A stretch of 64,000 bases of DNA. Source: Methanococcus vannielii SB. GTDB lineage: Archaea; AGJL01; Methanococci; Methanococcales; Methanococcaceae. Positions 30,160-39,500 of this stretch are shown here, one piece after another; position 1 is the first letter of the stretch, and every line of letters starts with the position of its first letter. The stretch spans positions 1,410,552 to 1,474,551 of the forward strand of contig NC_009634.1 in NCBI RefSeq assembly GCF_000017165.1, in the 5' to 3' direction. A model generated the notes under the pieces. It made no database searches. It had not been told where the DNA came from and saw only the letters and a program-made list of their open reading frames with translations. The translations under genes were made by a program, and so were the position numbers.

Positions 30160-30444
30160 AATTCCTTTTTTATACATTTTAGATATTTTATTCATTTTAA
30201 CGGTTTTAAAAACCTTTTATCTAATTTTAAAAATTAATTTATATATTTAATTTTAAAATTATATATTTAGTAATTAGTTGATAAAATGAATACTTTGGCC
30301 ATTAGTTTTTATATTAAATACATTCCTTTTTTAGACGTATTTTGTAGCAGATTAAATTTTAAATACATTGTTTTTATATGTTTTAAAAAATATATGAGTT
30401 AATCATTCGATATTTATATTCAAGGTTATCTTTATGGTGGTTTA
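30160..30444. other. AT-rich intergenic region
   Basis: About 285 bp without a credible gene. A TATA-like AAAATATATG near 30387-30396 probably serves the following CBS-protein operon. T-rich sequence after 30160 may end the hisA-kinase transcript. Nothing else recognised. Confidence 0.35.
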
Positions 30445-31413
30445 ATGTTATTTAAAAAGCTTTCAACAATTGAACGGGTTTATAATATTGGTTTAGAGCA
30501 TGAATCATTAATAAATGTCTTTAAATACATTACAACTTTTATAAATGAGTCTGAAAATGACCTTATACGGCTTTACGATTTAAAAATACTTGAAAAGATT
30601 TCAGCAAGCGAAATAATGACAAAAAAAGTCATTTCACTAAAAGAAGATGATAGTACTGAGGAATTAGTGCGCCTTATAAAAGAGTACCGGCACATGGGAT
30701 ATCCAGTAGTTGATTCAAATAATAAACTTTCAGGCATAGTTACTTTTGAGGATTTGAGGACTAAAAAACAGAAATTTGGGGCGCTAAAGAAGCTAAAAAT
30801 AAAAGATATAATGACAAAAAAAGGCAATTTAATAACTATTTCTAACGAAACTTCCGCTTCCGAAGCACAGCGAATAATGGTAAAACACGACATTGGAAGA
30901 TTAATTGTAGTTGATTCAATGGAAAATTTTGTTGGAATACTAACCAAAGGAGATATTGTAAGGACTTTTGAGATATATGGGGAGAATACAAAGGTAAATG
31001 ATTGCAGGCACATTACAAACATCTATTTTTACGATGATAATAAATCAAAAGTGGAAAATCTTGCAGAAGACCTCATAGTTTTAATGGGTGCAAGAGGATA
31101 TATTATTACTGAAAAATCGGATTACATCGAAATATCTGATAGAGAATGGGAGTCCATTGCCAAAATCATGAAAAGAAATAAAAAAATAGACCATATTTCA
31201 ATAACGACAAATTTATTGAATATTCTTGACCTAAATATCACCAAAGAAATTTTAAATTTGATGGAAAAGCCCAAATTTGAAGAAATAATTATTACTGACC
31301 ACATCACGTTAGTAGATGAGCGTTCAACTATCCAAAGATTTATCACCGATGTAACAATTTTTGAAAAGAGTATGAAGACTTTTGGGACAATTACTGTCAG
31401 GATTGACTTTTAA
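30445..31413 (+). CDS. CBS-pair protein with extra N- and C-terminal domains
   Basis: A 322-residue protein. A short N-terminal helical part (1-50) precedes two CBS domains, about 52-108 (EIMTKKVISLKEDDS) and 120-175 (DIMTKKGNLITISNE ... VGILTKGDIVRTFE). The remaining 140 residues form an alpha/beta region without a recognised motif but with FITDVTIFEKSMKTFG near the end. A nucleotide- or SAM-sensing regulatory role is inferred from the CBS pair. The gene is 20 bp ahead of the marker 7 gene, so it may act on the same process. Confidence 0.8.
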   Translation: MLFKKLSTIERVYNIGLEHESLINVFKYITTFINESENDLIRLYDLKILEKISASEIMTKKVISLKEDDSTEELVRLIKEYRHMGYPVVDSNNKLSGIVTFEDLRTKKQKFGALKKLKIKDIMTKKGNLITISNETSASEAQRIMVKHDIGRLIVVDSMENFVGILTKGDIVRTFEIYGENTKVNDCRHITNIYFYDDNKSKVENLAEDLIVLMGARGYIITEKSDYIEISDREWESIAKIMKRNKKIDHISITTNLLNILDLNITKEILNLMEKPKFEEIIITDHITLVDERSTIQRFITDVTIFEKSMKTFGTITVRIDF

Positions 31414-31433
31414 GTTTCATTTTGGGTGAAAAG

Positions 31434-32375
31434 ATGTATCAGGTAATAAGGTATGAAGGTGGAGTTTATAAAAACAACGTCTTAAAGGAATGGATTGAAG
31501 ATACGGGCGGATTTATAATACAAGAGCACGTAATGCAACTTGATGTTTACATGACTGTTGCAATTCCGGGAAGTGAAATCGAGAATTTCAGGGAAGAGGC
31601 GAAAAAATACAAGGGAAAAATCGTTGAAACCCCGCTAGCAGGGATTGAAATTGCAGTAGTTTCCCCAAGTCTTTCGAGGCATCACTTACCCCATATTGCA
31701 TGCGATGTTTCAGAATACGTTAGAAAATTTGGTGCAAAGCCAAACATGATAGGTTTAGCACATGGGGCAGGAAAAAACATAAGTCAGCTCCGTGAAAAAG
31801 AAAAAAGATTAATTCAAGAGCATGATATTGCAATATACGTTATGGGAAACTTTGAAAGCTGCATAAAAGATAAAATACACCTTTTTAACGTAGATGTACC
31901 GCTTGTAGTTACCGGTGGCCCTGAAAAAATAGATATACCTTATACATACGTTGGAAACCTTGGAAGGAGGTCGCATCGACTAAGGCATGGTGAAGAAATA
32001 AGGGCATTAAGACAGATGATTGACGAAGTAACAAAGAAAATAGCAGATAAACGTGCTGAGCTTTCATATGACCCGCCAATTATTCCCCCAGTTGTTGTAA
32101 AAGATGAAATAGAAAAGAAAGTTGTTGTAAAAGATGAAATAGAAAAGAAAGTTGAAGAAGTAAGGGGACTTTTAGCACCAATGCCGATTGTAACCCAATT
32201 GGATGGCCTAAGGATTAAAATGGATTACGATAGGAATTTTGAAGAGATAGAAAATTTAAAAGTAGGAAAATACCTTTTAAAAGATATATCATATATTTCA
32301 AAATCAGAAATGAAAAACTATATACTTATAAAATTAAAATCAACATCAGAAGTTAAAAATTTAAATAAATATTAA
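31434..32375 (+). CDS. Methanogenesis marker protein 7
   Basis: A 313-residue protein matching methanogenesis marker 7, a family confined to methane- and alkane-metabolising archaea. Marker 7 has been reported as part of the ATP-dependent complex that activates methyl-coenzyme M reductase. Recognisable stretches include YEGGVYKNNVLKEWIEDTGG, SRHHLPHIACDVSEYVRKFG and VTGGPEKIDIPYTYVGNLG. I chose ATG 31434 (GGGTGAAAAG upstream). Odd: residues about 220-239 contain an exact internal duplication, VVVKDEIEKK twice, produced by a 30-bp tandem repeat in the DNA. Confidence 0.85.
   Translation: MYQVIRYEGGVYKNNVLKEWIEDTGGFIIQEHVMQLDVYMTVAIPGSEIENFREEAKKYKGKIVETPLAGIEIAVVSPSLSRHHLPHIACDVSEYVRKFGAKPNMIGLAHGAGKNISQLREKEKRLIQEHDIAIYVMGNFESCIKDKIHLFNVDVPLVVTGGPEKIDIPYTYVGNLGRRSHRLRHGEEIRALRQMIDEVTKKIADKRAELSYDPPIIPPVVVKDEIEKKVVVKDEIEKKVEEVRGLLAPMPIVTQLDGLRIKMDYDRNFEEIENLKVGKYLLKDISYISKSEMKNYILIKLKSTSEVKNLNKY
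32091..32150. repeat. Exact 30-bp tandem duplication inside the marker 7 gene
   Basis: Bases 32091-32120 and 32121-32150 are identical. The duplication keeps frame and adds ten residues in a charged linker between the two conserved parts of the protein. Seen directly; perfect identity points to a recent event. Confidence 0.95.
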
Positions 32376-32453
32376 TCTATAGTAACATTAAGTCATATTT
32401 AAATAATATTTTAAAACTAACAACCGTGTTAAAAATAAAATCGGGCGAAAAAA

Positions 32454-32885
32454 ATGGAAAACGAGAGAAATTTTGAAAATGAAAACATTGATATTATTGA
32501 AATACCCCTTCCCCCAGGTATTCCTCAGTCAGTTATAGGGCGTCTTTCATGTATAAATGGAATAGGCTATGAAATAAGGAAAAATGAAATGATGGATAAG
32601 GAGTATCCCGTAATTACTGGAACAAAAGAGCAAATTGATTATGTAAAAGAATACATGGCCCTTTTTACCGAGTTAAAACTTGCATTAAGAGATATTTCAA
32701 GGCTTGCAAGAAGATTTAAAACAGAAGTTAAACTTTATTGTGAAGAAGAGGAATTAAGATACATTCTTTCCTTTGCAGTTTCTGATGTTTCTGGAAAAGA
32801 ACGATTTTTCGTTTTAGATGAAAAACCAGAAGGCGAATATGAAAAAATTGTTATATTAGATAAAGAAATTTTTGTTTACATCTAA
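32454..32885 (+). CDS. Conserved hypothetical protein downstream of marker 7
   Basis: A 143-residue soluble protein I do not recognise. It has an acidic N-terminus, a segment IPLPPGIPQSVIGRLSC, a central helix (EYMALFTELKLALRDISRLARR, split by no break) and a C-terminal beta-rich part. The ATG at 32454 follows CGGGCGAAAAAA. It lies 78 bp after the marker 7 gene on the same strand, so an association with methyl-CoM reductase assembly is possible by position only. Confidence 0.65.
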   Translation: MENERNFENENIDIIEIPLPPGIPQSVIGRLSCINGIGYEIRKNEMMDKEYPVITGTKEQIDYVKEYMALFTELKLALRDISRLARRFKTEVKLYCEEEELRYILSFAVSDVSGKERFFVLDEKPEGEYEKIVILDKEIFVYI

Positions 32886-32930
32886 ATTTTTTATTTTAAT
32901 ACATTTTTTAAAATTTTTTTATTTTAATTT
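32886..32930 (+). terminator. Repeated T tracts (probable terminator)
   Basis: Three T-rich blocks follow the stop at 32885 (ATTTTTTATTTTAA and similar), consistent with archaeal U-tract termination of the CBS-marker 7 transcript. Inferred from composition. Confidence 0.4.
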
Positions 32931-33045
32931 AAATTCATAAATTCAAAAAAAATCTTTTTAAACTAAATCTAAAAATTTTAAAATTACATAGATTATTTAC
33001 GGAAGTTTTTCTAAAGTATTATACAGAACTTTTTTAGGTGGTTTT

Positions 33046-33687
33046 ATGAATGAAGTTCACGAGTGGCATAATGAACTTATTGGAAAAAAACTCATTGAAA
33101 ATTTAAAAAAAAATCTTTTTGATGCGTATTACTTTTCCAGCGAAAAAGAAGTTTCAGAATTTATTTTAAACTACATTGGAACCGGGACTAAAGTTGGATT
33201 TGGGGGATCAGTTACTGTAAACTCGTTAGGAATTTTAGAAAAAGCAATTGAAAAAGGGGCGGTAATTTTAGACCATAACACACCTGAAATTACAATTGAT
33301 GAAAAAATGGAAATAATGCGACAGCAGTTAACATCGGATTTGTTTATTTCAAGTACAAATGCAATAACTGTTGATGGAAAACTTGTAAATGTGGATGGCG
33401 TTGGAAATAGGGTTTCAGCAATGTCATTTGGCCCAAAAAAAGTAATTGTTGTAGTTGGGTTAAATAAACTTTGTAAGGATGTAAAAACCGCATTTGAAAG
33501 GATTAAAATGGAAGCGGCTCCAAAAAATATGAAACGATTGGGATTTTTAAACCCATGTATAAAAACAGGTTATTGTGTAAATTGTGATTTAGAAACCCGT
33601 GCATGCAGAATTTATTCAGTAATTAAAAAAAGACCAATGCTTACTGATATTACTGTAATCGTTGTACAAAAAAGCCTTGGATTTTAA
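33046..33687 (+). CDS. LUD-domain protein (LutC/DUF162 family)
   Basis: A 213-residue LUD-fold protein. The nucleotide-like binding loop VGFGGSVTVNSLGI and the stretches SSTNAITVDGKLVNVDGVGNR (split by the turn) and VIVVVGLNK are typical of this family. Bacterial relatives take part in lactate oxidation, but here no LutA/LutB partner is present. Four cysteines in the C-terminal part (NPCIKTGYCVNCDLETRAC) might bind a metal. The role in a methanogen is unknown. The ATG at 33046 follows TAGGTGGTTTT. Confidence 0.82.
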   Translation: MNEVHEWHNELIGKKLIENLKKNLFDAYYFSSEKEVSEFILNYIGTGTKVGFGGSVTVNSLGILEKAIEKGAVILDHNTPEITIDEKMEIMRQQLTSDLFISSTNAITVDGKLVNVDGVGNRVSAMSFGPKKVIVVVGLNKLCKDVKTAFERIKMEAAPKNMKRLGFLNPCIKTGYCVNCDLETRACRIYSVIKKRPMLTDITVIVVQKSLGF

Positions 33688-33734
33688 ATTAAGATGTAAT
33701 ACATAATCTAAAATGAACTACCTCTTTTTAATAA

Positions 33735-34226
33735 TTATTTTTGGATAATGAGACATTCTGGCCCGTTATATCCGTTTACTGAATCTAGAAATGCTAAATC
33801 TGTAAGTTTTAATTCGTTAATATTAACTGTTTTTGTGGTTTTTAGTCTATCATCATTTAGCCAGATATTCCATACTTCTATTTCAATTACGGCATTAATC
33901 TGATTAGCGATATACTTAAAAAGATGTTCTGCTCTTAATTTTGTGTAATGAAACTTTAATTCCGCAAAATACTGCTTTTTTGAATATTTTTTACAGTATT
34001 CTATAGAATAATACGTATTATTTGTAATTTTTAATTCCCCTAAATAATCTTCTGATTCAAAAAAAAGTATGTTTTTTTCATTCCGATTTATTTTCGTATC
34101 ATTTAATATAAAATCCGCTATTTTTATCTTCTTTTCAAGAGCTTCGTTTATAGATATAACCTCCTTAAATGGGTTATCTAATTCGTCTAATGGGTTATCA
34201 CTTGCTAAAAATTGAAATAGACTCAT
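33735..34226 (-). CDS. Hypothetical protein, possibly acquired from bacteria
   Basis: A 163-residue protein with no known domain that I can name. The N-terminus FQFLASDNPLDELDNP and the body recall small hypothetical proteins common in Firmicutes; this is memory-based and not proven. It has a good start (AGAGGGATAAAT) and stop, and its content of Lys, Ile and Asn is high even for this genome. It stands alone between the LUD gene and rfcS. Confidence 0.6.
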   Translation of the reverse strand: MSLFQFLASDNPLDELDNPFKEVISINEALEKKIKIADFILNDTKINRNEKNILFFESEDYLGELKITNNTYYSIEYCKKYSKKQYFAELKFHYTKLRAEHLFKYIANQINAVIEIEVWNIWLNDDRLKTTKTVNINELKLTDLAFLDSVNGYNGPECLIIQK

Positions 34227-34358
34227 ATTTATCCCTCTTGATGATAATATTTTAAAATTGCTAGAAATAATTCTAAATTTGAAAGCTTTTAAACAAAAAA
34301 TTTAAAAAGAACTTTAAATAATTTAAATAACTTAAAAAATAATTTTTAAAAAGTATTT

Positions 34359-35306
34359 TCACTCTAAAATTCCCATCTTTGCAAGTAGTGCACTTAACTG
34401 TATCCTTTCATTTGCACCTTCAACAATTCTAAAATCACATTCTCCGATTGCTTCAACTAAATGCACTTTTTCTTTTTCAGAAATTTCTAAATTTGGAACT
34501 TCTCTAAATATCTGTATTATTATATCTTCTCCACTCATTCCCCAGTCAATCATAAGCTTATAAAGCTGTTCACGTGCTTCAACGAATTTTCCATTTAATG
34601 CAAGTTCAGTCATTTTTTTAATTTCATCAGGCCTTGCCTTTGATGCGACTTTATAAATTACTGTTTCATTTATATTTTTTGAAACCGCAGCACCGGTTTG
34701 TAATACATTAATTGCTTTTCTCATGTCCCCTTCTGAAACATAGATTATTGCATCCATTCCACTTTTTTCAACATTTATACTTTCTTTTTCAGAAATTTCC
34801 TTTAAATTTTTAACAAGGTCTTCGGTTTTTAACGGTGAAAATCTAAAAATTGCACATCTTGACTGTATTGGGGGAATAATTTTACTTGGATAGTTACAGC
34901 TTAATACGAATCTACATATATCAGAATACTTTTCCATCGTTCTACGAAGTGCATTTTGCGCATCTGATGTTAATGCATCACTTTCATCTAAAAATATTAC
35001 TTTAAATGGCGCATCTCCAATTGGTTTTGTCCTTGCAAAGTCCTTTACTTTCGTCCTAATTACATCGATTCCCCTTTCATCAGAACTGTTTAATTCAAGG
35101 AAATTTTCTTTCCAAGTATTTCCGTAAAGGTCTTTTGCAAGGCATAATGCAGCAGTGGTTTTTCCAACACCGGGGGATCCACTAAATAATAAGTGGGGCA
35201 TTGATTTTTTTTCAACATAATTTTTGAGTCTTTTTATTATTTCTTGATGCCCAACAACTTCGTCAAGGTTTTCAGGCCTGTACTTTTCAACCCATGGTTT
35301 TTGCAT
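34359..35306 (-). CDS. rfcS: Replication factor C small subunit
   Basis: A 315-residue clamp-loader ATPase that opens the PCNA ring. Walker A GSPGVGKTT lies at 43-51, Walker B FLDESDAL near 107-114, and the SRC arginine-finger motif is in PIQSRCAIF. N-terminal WVEKYRPENLDEVVGH is the RFC box. It has no intein, unlike some Methanocaldococcus homologues. I chose ATG 35306 (GAGGGAAATT upstream) over 35327. The divergent or neighbouring genes give no operon clue. Confidence 0.96.
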   Translation of the reverse strand: MQKPWVEKYRPENLDEVVGHQEIIKRLKNYVEKKSMPHLLFSGSPGVGKTTAALCLAKDLYGNTWKENFLELNSSDERGIDVIRTKVKDFARTKPIGDAPFKVIFLDESDALTSDAQNALRRTMEKYSDICRFVLSCNYPSKIIPPIQSRCAIFRFSPLKTEDLVKNLKEISEKESINVEKSGMDAIIYVSEGDMRKAINVLQTGAAVSKNINETVIYKVASKARPDEIKKMTELALNGKFVEAREQLYKLMIDWGMSGEDIIIQIFREVPNLEISEKEKVHLVEAIGECDFRIVEGANERIQLSALLAKMGILE

Positions 35307-35394
35307 AATTTCCCTCGCAAAATTCAACTTGTAAAAATTTAATTAAAATATCTGCTTGATTTTATTAATATCTGTCTATTTAAAAAGAACACCG

Positions 35395-36495
35395 TTAAAA
35401 ATTTAAATAACTTAAAATTTCCCCAAGCCTTGACTTTACAATTTTTTCATTTCCCAATACTTTTGCATGGGCATCAAGTTCGATTATGCAAAAGTCGTAA
35501 ACTTCTTTTATCGGATGATAAAGCCTTGGGCCGTCACTAATTCCTACTGTTATAACATTTGGGTTCATATCCTTTAATTTTTCAATTAAGAGTGCATGTG
35601 GAACCCCTGAAACAATTACAATATCAGGATTTAATTCTATTAAATAAGATAGTGCATTTTCACATGCTATTGGGTATTCATCAAGTCCTCCAGTTATATA
35701 ATCAATTTTAAACCCATTTTCATTAAATTCTTTAACAATGTTTTTAGCATCTTTTCTTATTTTATCGAATCCGATATTTTCATCGAGGTTTGCAATGTTT
35801 ATGCAATTAAAATGTTTGTTTAATTCCAAAAGTGGGTTTGAAAATAGATACGCAGTTTCTTTTTTAGCATTTAAAATACAGGCTAATTTTAAATTTTTTC
35901 CATTTTTAATCTCTTTTTTAGCGTTTTTTAATATTTCAATAAATTTTTCAAGGTCATCGTCGTAATTTGGTTTTAAATATTTATTTTTTGCCATTCCACG
36001 TGCTTTTTCAATTTCAGTTGCTTTCAAAAGCATTTTTTTCTGTCTTTCATACTCACGATTAGTAATTAGCCCCGATAAAAGGGCTCCTTCCATTGCACGC
36101 ACTGCGCCAATTGTGTTGTCATTTAGCCCGCTGTGAATTTCAACAGGAATAATAATATCTTCAAATTCTTCTACAGCACTTTTTAAGTCTTCACCAATAA
36201 TCATGCTTGCACATGTTCCAACAACTCCTATTTTATAAGGTTCTTTTTTTGGGCATTCTTTTTTTAAGTATTCTAAAACTTCGTTAATTACGTTCCTTAA
36301 TTTATCCATTGCACCAAAAATAAAATCATTTTCACTCATTGAACTTGTAAATACCCTTATTCCATCGATTTCAAGTAATCTTGCGGTTCTAAAACAGCAA
36401 CCACTTGGGCCGTGAAGAATTATTGCATCAATTCCAATGTCTCTTAACTGGTACATCGAAGCAGCAATTGGGGAAGGTCTTGGGTGTAATATCAT
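35395..36495 (-). CDS. cfbD: Ni-sirohydrochlorin a,c-diamide reductive cyclase, catalytic subunit
   Basis: A 366-residue NifD-like protein matching CfbD, which with the NifH-like CfbC reduces and cyclises Ni-sirohydrochlorin diamide on the way to coenzyme F430. The N-terminus HPRPSPIAASMYQLRDIG, the Cys33-Cys34 pair in HGPSGCCFRTARL and Cys95 in VGTCASMI fit the cluster-binding subunit; FVISGVPHALLIEK-type sequence near residue 300 is also family-like. CfbC is not in this window. F430 is the prosthetic group of methyl-CoM reductase, linking this gene to marker 7 and to hemD. GTGATAGC precedes the start. Confidence 0.93.
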   Translation of the reverse strand: MILHPRPSPIAASMYQLRDIGIDAIILHGPSGCCFRTARLLEIDGIRVFTSSMSENDFIFGAMDKLRNVINEVLEYLKKECPKKEPYKIGVVGTCASMIIGEDLKSAVEEFEDIIIPVEIHSGLNDNTIGAVRAMEGALLSGLITNREYERQKKMLLKATEIEKARGMAKNKYLKPNYDDDLEKFIEILKNAKKEIKNGKNLKLACILNAKKETAYLFSNPLLELNKHFNCINIANLDENIGFDKIRKDAKNIVKEFNENGFKIDYITGGLDEYPIACENALSYLIELNPDIVIVSGVPHALLIEKLKDMNPNVITVGISDGPRLYHPIKEVYDFCIIELDAHAKVLGNEKIVKSRLGEILSYLNF

Positions 36496-36813
36496 GCTAT
36501 CACGCTGTTTTAATTTCTTTTACAGGGTCATTTTAAATTAAAGTATTAATCAAAGCATTAATTCAATAATTTTAGGTTTTATCTACTTTAAAATAAAATT
36601 TACTTTAAAATAAAAACCGTAAATTTTTCAGACTTATAAGTCAACTATTAATAAATTGTAATATAATCATGTATTACAAATAAGATATATATTATTTGAG
36701 ATACAACTATAAATATAAATAATACCTTCTTTAAATTAGGGAAAAAGAATGTAAATCGATTTAAATCTTAAAATGTATTTTTAGTATTATCCTAAGGTAT
36801 ATGGAGGAATATT
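36496..36813. other. AT-rich intergenic region between cfbD and the DUF211 gene
   Basis: 318 bp with divergent promoters expected at both ends (TATA-like AGATATATATTA near 36682). No gene, repeat or structured RNA recognised. Confidence 0.35.
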
Positions 36814-37107
36814 TTGACAAAATTACGTAGGATGGTTCTAGATGTTTTAAAAACACATGAACCTAAATTGACAGATTTGGCACTTAAATTGTGTTCTTTA
36901 GATGGCATAGACGGGGTAAATATCACCGTTTATGAAATTGACAAATCGACTGAAAATATTAAAATTACAATTGAAGGGTATAATTTAGATTATGAGGCAA
37001 TTAAGTCAATTATTGAATCAATGAATGGAGTTATTCACAGCATCGATGAAGTTGCAGCAGGCAAAAAAATTGTTGATGAAGTAAAAACTCCTCAAGATAG
37101 GTATTAA
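36814..37107 (+). CDS. DUF211-family protein
   Basis: A 97-residue DUF211 protein, a ferredoxin-fold family found almost only in archaea. RRMVLDVLKTHEP at the N-terminus, DGVNITVYEID and the C-terminal GVIHSIDEVAAGK are the family signatures. No biochemical role is established that I know of. The start is TTG: GGAGGAAT stands four bases upstream and no ATG lies before the conserved region. The RNase P gene follows 69 bp later. Confidence 0.87.
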   Translation: MTKLRRMVLDVLKTHEPKLTDLALKLCSLDGIDGVNITVYEIDKSTENIKITIEGYNLDYEAIKSIIESMNGVIHSIDEVAAGKKIVDEVKTPQDRY

Positions 37108-37176
37108 TTCAGATTTACTTCTTTTTTTATATTATTACTATTATTTTACGTTAATTTTAATTTACAGGGGATTTAA

Positions 37177-37872
37177 ATGCTTGAAAAAGTTTTTGATATA
37201 AATCAGATTTTTGATGAAAAAGGAATCATGACTTTAAAACGGTTTGGTTGGGACGGCAGTGTTGCATTTCAGAACCATACGGATTTTTCTGATGAATTAA
37301 TAGATAATGCAAAAAAATATGGTGAAGAAAATGGAATTTTGGTGTATTCTGGATTAAAAATTTTATCTAACAACCAAAATGAAATTGACAAAATAGTTAA
37401 AAAATATAGGAATCGGGTAGAAATGATTTTTATTGAAGGTGGCGATATTAAAATAAACAGAAAAACGCTTGAATCAAATGAAACAGATGTATTATCTACT
37501 CCTGAATTAAATAGGGCGGATAATGGACTTGACCATGTTTTAACAAGATTGGGTAGTACTAATCGAGTTTCTATTGAACTAAATTTATCAAATCTGATTA
37601 AAAATAAAAATTACGACCGTGCAAGAGTTTTATGGGCATTTCAAAGAAATTTAATGCTCTGTAAAAAATATGATACTCCAGTCGTAATTTCAAGTGGTGC
37701 AAACGATATATACGGAATAAAGGCCCCTGATGATGTAAGGGGATTTTTAAATACGCTAGTTGACCAAATGTATGCAAAAAAGATAATGGAAACAACATCG
37801 AAAATTGTAAATTATAGATTACACATGAAAAAAAGCAATGTTTTAATGTATGGACTTGAAATTGTGGAATAA
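37177..37872 (+). CDS. rnp3: Ribonuclease P protein component 3 (Rpp30)
   Basis: A 231-residue Rpp30 homologue, a TIM-barrel-like protein subunit that pairs with Pop5 and aids tRNA 5' maturation. LSTPELNRADNGLDHVL and SIELNLS are the conserved core; the C-terminal KKSNVLMYGLEIV is typical. Length matches other methanococcal proteins. It has a CAGGGGATTTAA binding site. Weakly linked to the DUF211 gene by spacing. Confidence 0.92.
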   Translation: MLEKVFDINQIFDEKGIMTLKRFGWDGSVAFQNHTDFSDELIDNAKKYGEENGILVYSGLKILSNNQNEIDKIVKKYRNRVEMIFIEGGDIKINRKTLESNETDVLSTPELNRADNGLDHVLTRLGSTNRVSIELNLSNLIKNKNYDRARVLWAFQRNLMLCKKYDTPVVISSGANDIYGIKAPDDVRGFLNTLVDQMYAKKIMETTSKIVNYRLHMKKSNVLMYGLEIVE

Positions 37873-37962
37873 TATTTTCTTTTTTAAATAAAAGTATTTA
37901 ACATTTAAAAAATAAACTAAAAATTAATTTTAAAATATTAGTTTAAGATTTTAAATGAATTA

Positions 37963-39264
37963 TTACCTTAAAATTTCATTTAAATTAATTTTATCCCCTA
38001 CTTTAGGAGTAAATACTTTATTTTCACTAAATCCTTCTAAAACTGCCCAGTTTTTAAAAGATTCAAGTGAACTAGCTTCTCCATGCTGAATAATTAATGT
38101 TTCAGGGTTTACTTTTTTTACGATATGCCTTAATTCGCCCATTTCCCCATGGGCAGAAAATTGAAACGCCATAACTTCAAATTCAGGAGTTACATCAAGT
38201 TCTCCCATTTTTACTTTTCCAGTTTCAAGTAAATATCTTCCAGCAGTGTCTTCTACTTGGTAGCCAGTAAAAATCAGGGAACTTTTTTTATCTTTCATAA
38301 ATTCAAAAATATATGGAATTATTGGCCCCCCTTCAAGCATTCCCGCAGTACTGACTACTATTCCCCCATTGTTTTTCAGGTCTTTTATAATCTGTTTTCT
38401 GTCTTTTGGGTTCACTTCAATTACCTTAAAAAAGGCATCTTTTAATTCATGGGGATAATTTAAGTATTCTGGATAATCAAGCATTATTCGAGTTATTTTT
38501 CTACCCAGTCCATCAAAATATACTGGAACTTTAAAATCGTACTTATTAAGCATCATAATAATTTCTTGGCTACGGTCAACTGCAAAAACTGGTATTAATG
38601 CAACTCCCCCTCTTTCAACAGTCTTTTTTATTTCTTCTACAAACTTCTTCTCGGCTTCTTTTCGATCTTCCTGATTATTTCCCCCGTAAGTTGATTCAAT
38701 TATCAAACAATCAATATTTTCCTTAGAATATGATAAATCTGCCCCCTTTACAAGTTCTGTGTCATTTACTTTTACATCTCCAGTATAAACTATTTTTTTA
38801 CTTCCATAATTTAGTAAAATTGTTGAACTTCCAGGAATATGGCCGGCATTAAATAGTTCAAATTCAAAATCTTTAAATTTTTTCGGTTTATTATATCCTG
38901 CTTTTCTAAATAGGCTTAATGAAGTGTTAAAATCCTCTTTATCGTACGGAAGTTCATGACCTTCTACCTGTGAAATTTTTAAGGAATCCCTTAAAAGCTC
39001 TTTAGTAATTGCCTTTGTAATTGGGGTTGCATAAATTGCGGGAACCATGCCTTTTCGAATTAAAACTGGAATACTTCCAACGTGATCAAGGTGTGAATGA
39101 GATGGGAAAACGCAATCTGCATTTAAATCATCTAAAATTGGATATTCAATTCCCTTGGGGGATAATTTTACACCGCAGTCAAATAATACTGTACTTTTAT
39201 CTGATTTTACTTCTACACAACTTCTTCCAACTTCAAAAGCCCCTCCTCTAAAATAGAGTTCCAT
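37963..39264 (-). CDS. Beta-CASP metallo-beta-lactamase ribonuclease without KH domains (aCPSF2-like)
   Basis: A 433-residue beta-CASP nuclease. The metallo-beta-lactamase motif is SHSHLDH, the usual HxHxDH with Ser in the first place. Further metal ligands are in NAGHIPGSS and YTGDVK, and the beta-CASP motifs appear as IESTYGG, PVFAVDRSQE, STAGMLEGGP and FQFSAHG. It lacks the N-terminal KH domains of aCPSF1, so it best matches aCPSF2, an RNA-processing enzyme. Convergent with rnp3. GAGGCGGTATAT precedes the start. Confidence 0.88.
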   Translation of the reverse strand: MELYFRGGAFEVGRSCVEVKSDKSTVLFDCGVKLSPKGIEYPILDDLNADCVFPSHSHLDHVGSIPVLIRKGMVPAIYATPITKAITKELLRDSLKISQVEGHELPYDKEDFNTSLSLFRKAGYNKPKKFKDFEFELFNAGHIPGSSTILLNYGSKKIVYTGDVKVNDTELVKGADLSYSKENIDCLIIESTYGGNNQEDRKEAEKKFVEEIKKTVERGGVALIPVFAVDRSQEIIMMLNKYDFKVPVYFDGLGRKITRIMLDYPEYLNYPHELKDAFFKVIEVNPKDRKQIIKDLKNNGGIVVSTAGMLEGGPIIPYIFEFMKDKKSSLIFTGYQVEDTAGRYLLETGKVKMGELDVTPEFEVMAFQFSAHGEMGELRHIVKKVNPETLIIQHGEASSLESFKNWAVLEGFSENKVFTPKVGDKINLNEILR

Positions 39265-39500
39265 ACATATACCGCCTCCCTTATTTTACATAACTTATAT
39301 CTTACAAAATATATAAAGAGGTAAAAATAAAGTTAAAATAGAAAGTTATTAAAAACGAAGAAAATGTTTTTGAACAATTTAAAAAAATAGAAATATAATA
39401 ATAGAAATGCAATATAACTTAAAAATTAACTTTAAAAAAAATAGCATTCTAAAAAATAGGCTTTAATTATAATAACACTTTTAATGATAATGGTGCTTTA

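Noticed and set aside
34359-35306. Inteins in the RFC small subunit
   Set aside because: Known in some Methanocaldococcus homologues, but the protein here is continuous and of normal length.
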